Below, piece by piece: positions 57,022-64,000 of a stretch of 64,000 bases of DNA. The DNA lies in NCBI RefSeq assembly GCF_036588685.1, contig NC_086375.1, positions 44,175,270 to 44,239,269 of the forward strand. The letters are read 5' to 3'. How positions within the stretch are numbered: position 1 is the stretch's first letter; every line of letters starts with the position of its first letter. The notes beneath the pieces were generated by a model. It worked only from the letters and a program-made list of their open reading frames with translations. It did no database searches and had not been told where the DNA came from. A program made the translations under genes and the position numbers. The DNA comes from Mytilus trossulus (Eukaryota > Mollusca > Bivalvia > Mytilida > Mytilidae).

Positions 57022-60000
57022 CATAAAATCAAAATAATATATAATGTTTTTCTAAATGGTCAATGAAATATGTAAGATTGAAATTTGAATTCGTAATTTA
57101 CTACATGTAATACCTTTTCAGAGAACTCTGAGAACTTAATAATGTTTTTGTTGATCGAGTTGACTTTTTATATTAATACTAATTTTTAAAAACTTTAGAG
57201 AGACAATTGTTATTTCCTTTTCTGGGGAATGTATGACACTTCCAGTGCTGATATTTGTGTATAAATTGAAACCAAATGTCAATGATTGTGGATTATATTA
57301 TTGAATGATCATTTGAACTACACTTTGTGCAGACATTGAAGTGCTTTCTTACTAAGTTTTTAAGATCAATATCAGACCGTAATACACAAAGAAAGGCAGA
57401 ATATCTAATTCACCAACCCCATCCTATTAACAATACAATTACAATTTTCTGGTGATAATTTTATCACTCAACAAACAAGTCTGATTGAAGATATTAATGT
57501 ACAGCTGCAAATTAGATCTTCCTTTCAAATAAATAATTTACACTTTGTTATTAATGAAACTCATCATCTTATTCAAACTTTGTAGATATGACATATACTT
57601 ATCATTAATAATTTTACCTCTTCCCATAGGAAATGGGAGTTCAAATGTCTTGTCCTGAAACAGGTCAACTCACTTTGAAAAGGCTAAATAGTTGATTTGA
57701 TCGTATCCATTGTACAAACTGTTTTCTTACGATTGACAAAAAGGACTATCATATATGTATGTAATATTTGAAACTTTATGTGAGGCAAACAACAAGGCAT
57801 AATTGAATTTTAATTGGACAATTAACACAGATCTAAATATTGTTTTATTTATAAAATTAGATAATTACACCAATAAGAATCATACAAAGCAGCATCTTTC
57901 ATCATGCAGAAAAACTCATCTTCACCGGTCTAGTCTTAGACGGTGTTAATTAACTGTCAGTCAGTAACAACAAACTGTTTCAACATTCTTGATTGATCAC
58001 TTATCAGACTCTGGTTTATTCTTGGATTTTCAGGATAAAAAAGTGATATACTAATGAGAGCAATTAAAACATTATATTCATATTTGCTCTAAACTGGGGT
58101 CACAGATATTAATTATGATTTTTTTTTTAAATAGTATAGTTATATATACACATTGAAAAAAATTTAAATGAATATTTTGCTCTTTGTCTAGTAATCAAAA
58201 GGTATATTTTAATGAACATCTCCCTTTGTTAAATATTTTTATGTCTAGGGGTTTTATATCTACATATACAGTATTGGTTTTTCTCATTATTGAAGGCGGT
58301 ATGGATTGTGAAATATAGCTTAGACAAGCAGCCAAACAAAGTAATCACTATATGCCCCAACAAATTTATCATGCAATTTCAATCTGACAAGTTAATTTAT
58401 ATAAAAAATGACAATAGCATATCTTTCAAACTCTATCTTATGAAATCGGAACAAAATTAAAAATAGCATTATAAAAACATGAAAACACCTAAGCAAAATC
58501 AATCATATACAATATGTCTTGATAAATAAAATGTAAAACTCTAACATATATTTTATTACAAAACTTCTTTGGAACCTATTCAAATCCTGAAAATTTTGAA
58601 GATTAACAAAATACAGCTGATAAAAACATTAAATTCTACCTCTGTAAATCCAATGGGCATAGTAGCAGATAAAACACCATTATAGAGCACCTATTGATGA
58701 GGAATAAGTATACTTTAAGGCTCAGTTATACCAGAATGTTCCTGTCATATATTAATACAAATTCTACAATATGAAGATTTTTCTTGCCCAATGACTTAGG
58801 TTACAGTTATACTGTTCTTGTTCAAAATCGTGTCTGGTATTTTGAGTACTTTAGTATTGAAAATCAATATTTGTTTCTTCATAGTTTGAAGCAAGTCTGA
58901 AATGTTTTTTGTGTTGTTTTACTGCATTGAAGTTTTTTTCAATTTGGCCTTTGCACTGCACAGCCACTTTATGAAAATATTCTGTTAGAGAATAAGGCAC
59001 CTTAGTTCTATTTCAGCAGGTTAAGATCATTCTTGGATTGTTCTTAGGATTTCATTTTTGATGATAAATCTTTGTCTTTCAGTTATTTGAGTGTTTTAGG
59101 GTTGCTGTCCTATTAAGGCATACCCAAAATAGATGTAAGAATATAAATCTTCCTTGACTTAAGATAAATCACAGAAGTTAAAGTTTTTAGAATTCATTCA
59201 TCAACCTGTATTATTACCAAACTTCAAGGATGAAAAACACGCCAAGATTTTAGTTGTGATAAAAGTGCAGGTGCAAGACTATAATAATGAATAACTGCTA
59301 AAAAATGCCTTCCAAATGCAAAATATTTTCCACAATTCCCAACAAATCAGTTAAGGTATCAGTAAACTCTCATCTTGAGGTCCTATGAGACTAGATAAGA
59401 ACATTCCTATGCAAAGAACTCAGACATATATTAAAAAATAATTCTAAAGCATCATCATTTATCCAAAACAAGTAAAGATGGCAATATTAGGTGTTTTAAA
59501 ATACTTTAAACTAAAAATGTCATTAAAGCATACCGTAGTCAAAGTTACTTAGGGATGACAATTTGATGAAATGTTTGGGGAGGGGTGCTTTGATGGAAAA
59601 GAATACCTGTATTCTGGCCACCTGATAATTACTGGAAAAAAATAACTAAGCCTAAAATAGGAAAATTAAAATGAATATTTGAAAATTCTGAACATTTTTA
59701 AACGAAATGCAGACCCATGCAGGAAATGCATGTGTTCAATTTTCACATAAACAAAGCTGCCTGTAATAATTAGCTGTTGTTTCAAACAGACCATTTTGAA
59801 AATATTCTATCTGCAAAAAATCATTCCTTTTGAAATTGTACTCCTACTTACATGAAGACCATGATATTTCTAGTTTCCACATTATCATGATCCTTAAGAT
59901 GTCAGATTCAAACTCTGGTTTATGTTTGGTGGTATTTAAAGTAGTGTAAAAATTCAAAGGTGCATAATAGCTTTGATGTCTAGAGATATTAGGTGTGAGT

Positions 60001-60736
60001 CACAATTATAATACCTTTGTGGCTAGTAAGCTAAATAAAATAGCAAAAGTTTAAAATAACCTTTGATGGCTGATATTCTTGCAATATCTATATGCTGCTA
60101 AACTTATGTGAAAGGTTATCACAAAAATACTCATGCCTATTGTCTAAAATCGTTTTATTTTTCTTGTTCAATTATAACATTTGACTTTTAAAAGTTAAAA
60201 AAAATGATATAAATTGAAGTCATTCATTAGACAAAAGGCTGCTCAATTTGGTAGATACATGCTTGGACCCTTGGTAAGATGACACATTTTTGAAAGTGCC
60301 ATAACTGTTAAATCTTAGCAGTTTCATTTTCATTGATCAGGTCTTTCTGAGACCAAATGAAAACAACTTTGTTTCCAATATATTTATTTACAATAAACAG
60401 GAAGAAAATAGTGAATTGCATCTTCAAATCTTCTTAGTCATAAAAGCTATCATCCATTTTCAAGTCATAAAACAGTCTTCACATTTGCATGTTTTTTCAT
60501 TCTCAAATTGTACATGTGTTTTTTTGTTAAGCCTGTCTTCATCACATAGATGCAAGCTGTTGTTTTAGAATACTAAAAGTTACATCATATGTTTTATCAA
60601 ATACAAAACATCTCAACTCAAATGAAGCATAAAAAATTAATGTTTACTGTCACTTTCTTGAGAAAATTTAACAGATTCACAGCTAAATGCTTGCATGTTA
60701 TGGCATGCTCCACCAAAATTTGTAATGGGGTTCTGC
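57022..60736. other. Gene-free AT-rich stretch after the giant exon
   Basis: I see no exon-like frame or obvious repeat array. It is either 3' flank or, more likely if the donor at 56992 is used, the start of a long intron. Confidence 0.45.
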
Positions 60737-60769
60737 TTTCAGCAATATGAACCATTCATATTGCTGAAA
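60737..60769. repeat. Perfect hairpin, 15-bp stem and 3-nt loop
   Basis: TTTCAGCAATATGAA, then CCA, then the exact reverse complement. Confidence 0.9.
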
Positions 60770-60884
60770 ATCTGTTTGATGAGAGACGATATATGATTTA
60801 TTTCTCCTTTTAATTTACTAGATTTAATTTTAGAAATGCTGTCCCTTGACTATTAATCAAATTAAGCCTTTTAAAGTTGGGCTT

Positions 60885-61032
60885 CGAGGCAAATCCAGCA
60901 ATTTTAAAAAGGGGGGTTCCCAACCCAGGACAAAAGGGGGGGTTCCAACTATATGTCCCCATTCAAATGCATTGACGGGCCAAAAAAAGAAGGGGGTCCA
61001 ACCCCCTGACCCCCCCTGGATCCGCCAATGGG
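60885..61032. mobile_element. Degenerate MITE related to the 90-bp element
   Basis: It begins GAGGCAAATCCAGCAA and ends CTGGATCCGCCAATGG, with G-rich and C-rich arms (GGGGGGTTCC...AACCCCC) like the intact copy at 61196. Confidence 0.6.
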
Positions 61033-61195
61033 CTTTCTTTTTTTACCATTTTGAATAATTTTGATGCCTTTTTCTTTTCAAAATATGATGTGCTTATCCT
61101 TTGTTTTGAGTTTAGTCACATTTGTTAAGGGATTTTGTGTCATGAGAGAACAAGTGATGAAAAGGACTTATCCTTTTTAAATATGATCCTTATTA

Positions 61196-61285
61196 CAGTG
61201 GCGGATCCAGGGGGAGGGTTCCGGGGTTGGACATATAGTTGGAACCTCACCCCCCTTTTTTTTCAAATGGCTGGATCCGCCACTG
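61196..61285. mobile_element. 90-bp hAT-like MITE
   Basis: It has perfect 15-bp terminal inverted repeats, CAGTGGCGGATCCAG facing CTGGATCCGCCACTG. Both sides carry TTATTA (61190-61195 and 61286-61291). CAGTGGCGGATCC ends are familiar from animal hAT-type MITEs, but the visible duplication is 6 bp, not the usual 8. Confidence 0.82.
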
Positions 61286-61606
61286 TTATTATATTACTAG
61301 TTTAAAGAAAATGTATTACAACACAGTTGTTTTAAATAACCTTAATTTTATGTTACTAAGATCTGTAATACATTAATACATTGTCTCCCCAATAATACAT
61401 TCGTATAATTAAATCTGTTACTAGTGTATATACTTTCTTACTCCTATCAATATGTAATTACATGGTTGTGATTTGATGATTCAACAGCTAATAATATGTA
61501 TGTTACTATCATCTACTAGAATGATTCATGAAGGGAACCTTGGCATTGACAAGAGGGGTAAACAAACAATGAAGGGATATGTTGATACACATTCCTACAT
61601 ATCATT

Positions 61607-61905
61607 CTGTCAATGTATCTTACATATTAATATCATATACCCTTGCATAGATTGATGTACGATATGAAAAGATAACTTCTTACATGTATGATACATGTAC
61701 TTCCTCTGTCAATGTATCTTACATATTAATATTATATACCCTTGCATAGATTGATGTACGATATGAAAAGATAACTTCTTACATGTATGATACATGTACT
61801 TCCTCTGTCAATGTATCTTACATATTAATATCATATACCCTTGCAAAGATTGATGTAGGATATGGAAAAACAACTTCTTACATGTACAATACATGTGCTT
61901 CTTCT
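61607..61905 (+). repeat. 99-bp tandem repeat, three copies
   Basis: CTGTCAATGTATCTTACATA starts at 61607, 61706 and 61805. The first two units are almost identical and the third more diverged. Confidence 0.92.
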
Positions 61906-62289
61906 GAGTTTATCAAATATTAGAAGTTCATTTGAGTTGATAAGGGGAGGGTGTGGAATTCTGGAATTGAACTTGCTGAAGAAAAGTTAGCATTTAAACT
62001 CATGTTTTAAACTTTAAGTGATTTTTAATAGTACATGTTTTATCTTAATAATGGGAGGAGACATTTAATGAATTTACATAATATTTTCTGTAATTCTCTA
62101 ACCAACTTTATTTTGAAAACAACAAACACATATCTTGAAGATAGAAGCTGTCTCTGTTTAAGAAAAAACTTCTAAAAACATAATTATGTGCCATTCTGAT
62201 ATCATAACTTCATTATAAAAATTATAAAAATAGAAAGGAAAGCTCCTTTAAATGTTCAATTTAACTCAATTGAAAGGAGCTTAACTTTG

Positions 62290-62462
62290 ACTGTTAGTTT
62301 TCCCGTTTGAATTGTTTTACATTGTCATTTTGGGCCTTTTATAGCTGACTATGTCGTATGGGCTTTGCTCATTGTTGAAGGCTGTATGGTGATTGTTAAT
62401 TTCTGTGTTATTTTAGTCTCTTGTGGAGAGTTGCCTCATAGCAATCATACCACATCTTCTTT
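62290..62462 (+). repeat. Diverged copy of the mussel-type dispersed repeat
   Basis: The same phrase order as 17868-18065 is seen: TTTTCCCGTTTGAATTGTTT, CCTTTTATAGCTG, TTGAAGGCTGTA, GAGAGTTGCCTC, ATACCACATCTTC. Confidence 0.72.
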
Positions 62463-64000
62463 TTTATATTAAAAGGGTAATGTGACAGAATTAGTTATAC
62501 TTGTACCTTGTCTCTTAAATTGTGAATACTATATATGGAAAATTAATGCCATTATTAAATAACTAGTAGTTAATATATAAGGTACAAAGAATTTTAATTA
62601 ATTTATACACTTTCATAGTTACACATACAGCTGGGTCTGACAATCTCTAACTATATAACATTATGGATTGCTATATAATCACTATAGGTCATACAATACA
62701 TGATAACACAAACCTCTTGAGACTGATTTGATCCAGTCTGTAGATATATTTGGTCTTCCATGGCACTATACACAATACTAATGACTGACATCAACTTTTG
62801 TTTTCATAAAGAGCCTGTGAAGGGAAATAAAAAAATCTTTGGTTATTTTTTGTTCATTAGATAAATTATTCTGACACAAGAAAAATATTATTTAGACAAT
62901 TACGAATATTAGTTCTGACAAGAAATCTGTTATATGATTCTACGAAACAAGAGTACATTAATAATGATTATTAAACCAACAACGGTTTTATTTTGAAGTT
63001 TTTTCTTTGTTTAAATATATTCTCTGGCACATTTATTGCTACAACTTCTTCGAAAAACAAAACTCAGTCTAAAGTTATATAATTTTATATGATTTTTCAA
63101 ATGATACAGCTGCATCAACAATTTTAAGGCATTGCAAACTGCACGTATTTTCCCTATGAAGTGGTATGAAGTGTTCCATTTTTAAAGTCTTTTCTTTTAA
63201 AATTGTATTCAATTGTTTATTTATTGTGAAAATTTCTAAGAAACATAATCTTACAGTCCAAGTTTATTTATTTGTTTATGATCTTTTAAACCATACATGT
63301 TTGTCTGGAATTCTTAGACATGAAAAGCTAGGTAAATTGGACCAATATAACTGTCAACAAATTAAAAAAACCCAGATAGGGTATATTCTTAATTAAAGAT
63401 AAATGCTATATGGCTTAAGTTATCTTGGTACTGATTTACTTTAGAAATATTTTTTTCCCAAAAATTTTACATAGTTCAATATTGCATTTCTGTACCAATC
63501 TCTTTTAAATGCTTTTCCTGTTGAATGAATTCTGCAATACTCAAAATTATAAGGAATTCTTTACACTAAACACAAATTTCCTTCCATTGTGTAAGATTTA
63601 ATGTTCTTAAAGTTTAAAATTCACAGTAGAGTTTATTTTACAGTTGTCTGATAAAAACAAGGGAACCTTGTGTCAGAAATTGTGTCAATAGGACACCATA
63701 GCTTGCTAGCATCTCTTTGTTCATTGTGTGAAATCAGAGACAATACCCTTATTTGGCATACAAGTTTAAACGTTCTCATCATAATAACCAAATTTCAAAA
63801 TGATTTGACATCAACTTCATGGTTAACTTCCACAACCAAAATTTTGGCCTGAAATGGGAATGATGGATAGAATGACAAATGTGTGAATGGGAGAAAGCCA
63901 AAATACATAATGTCCCCCTTATATCATAGACAAGTCATAAAAATGATTATCAAGGACCTTGGCCCATAAATAACCTTAAAAGGAGATAAAAATATTGAAA
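62463..64000. other. Gene-free AT-rich stretch to window end
   Basis: Only short fortuitous frames are present. I see nothing supportable. Confidence 0.45.

Noticed and set aside
60846-61058. Short plus-strand frame
   Set aside because: It is made mostly of a degenerate MITE with G- and C-runs.

Overview
The window is AT-rich, intron-rich animal DNA. Its dispersed repeats are ones I associate with marine mussels, so the source is most likely a bivalve close to Mytilus. That assignment rests on recalled repeat types and general gene style, not on a search. Real coding sequence is sparse: five gene-like units plus one retroelement gene. Most of the rest is introns, repeats and mobile-element remains.

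Layout. (1) 1-2711 (+): the last four coding exons of a LAMP-type lysosomal membrane glycoprotein; its 5' part lies outside the window. (2) 2712-12907: 3' flank, then a dense repeat zone. It holds a dispersed repeat with internal subunits, a 532-bp tandem duplication, a satellite split by a 1.05-kb terminal-inverted-repeat element, a GGC-bearing dispersed repeat, and an 86-bp satellite that appears to have grown from the body of a tRNA-derived SINE. (3) 12908-16624 (-): a two-exon secretory NAD(P)-dependent epimerase/dehydratase-like gene whose intron holds a decayed LINE reverse transcriptase. (4) 21209-30992 (+): a second, complete LAMP gene (eight coding exons, 470 aa, two luminal domains). 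Its introns hold a SINE, a perfect 45-bp inverted repeat, a 41-bp palindrome with 9-bp flanking repeats, and a 2-kb 24-bp minisatellite. (5) 30993-39583: mostly gene-free, with one possible orphan exon. (6) 39584-45996: a 6.4-kb unit bounded by terminal inverted repeats of about 570-720 bp and by identical 6-bp flanks (GTTTAT), carrying one intact 649-aa Penelope-like reverse transcriptase. (7) 47266-57021 (+): one 9.7-kb open exon for a giant, disordered, Ser/Lys/Asn-rich protein. It probably splices onward at a consensus donor 30 bp before the stop codon. (8) 57022-64000: non-coding sequence with a 90-bp hAT-like MITE, its degenerate relative, and a 99-bp triplet repeat.

The two LAMP genes share the same exon phases and are probably paralogues in the same orientation, separated by the opposite-strand dehydrogenase gene. 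The strongest candidate for something undescribed is the 6.4-kb unit: long inverted repeats and a fixed-length target duplication, as in integrase-type DNA transposons, around a Penelope-like reverse transcriptase with no endonuclease domain. A retroelement nested inside an unrelated DNA element is the main alternative.
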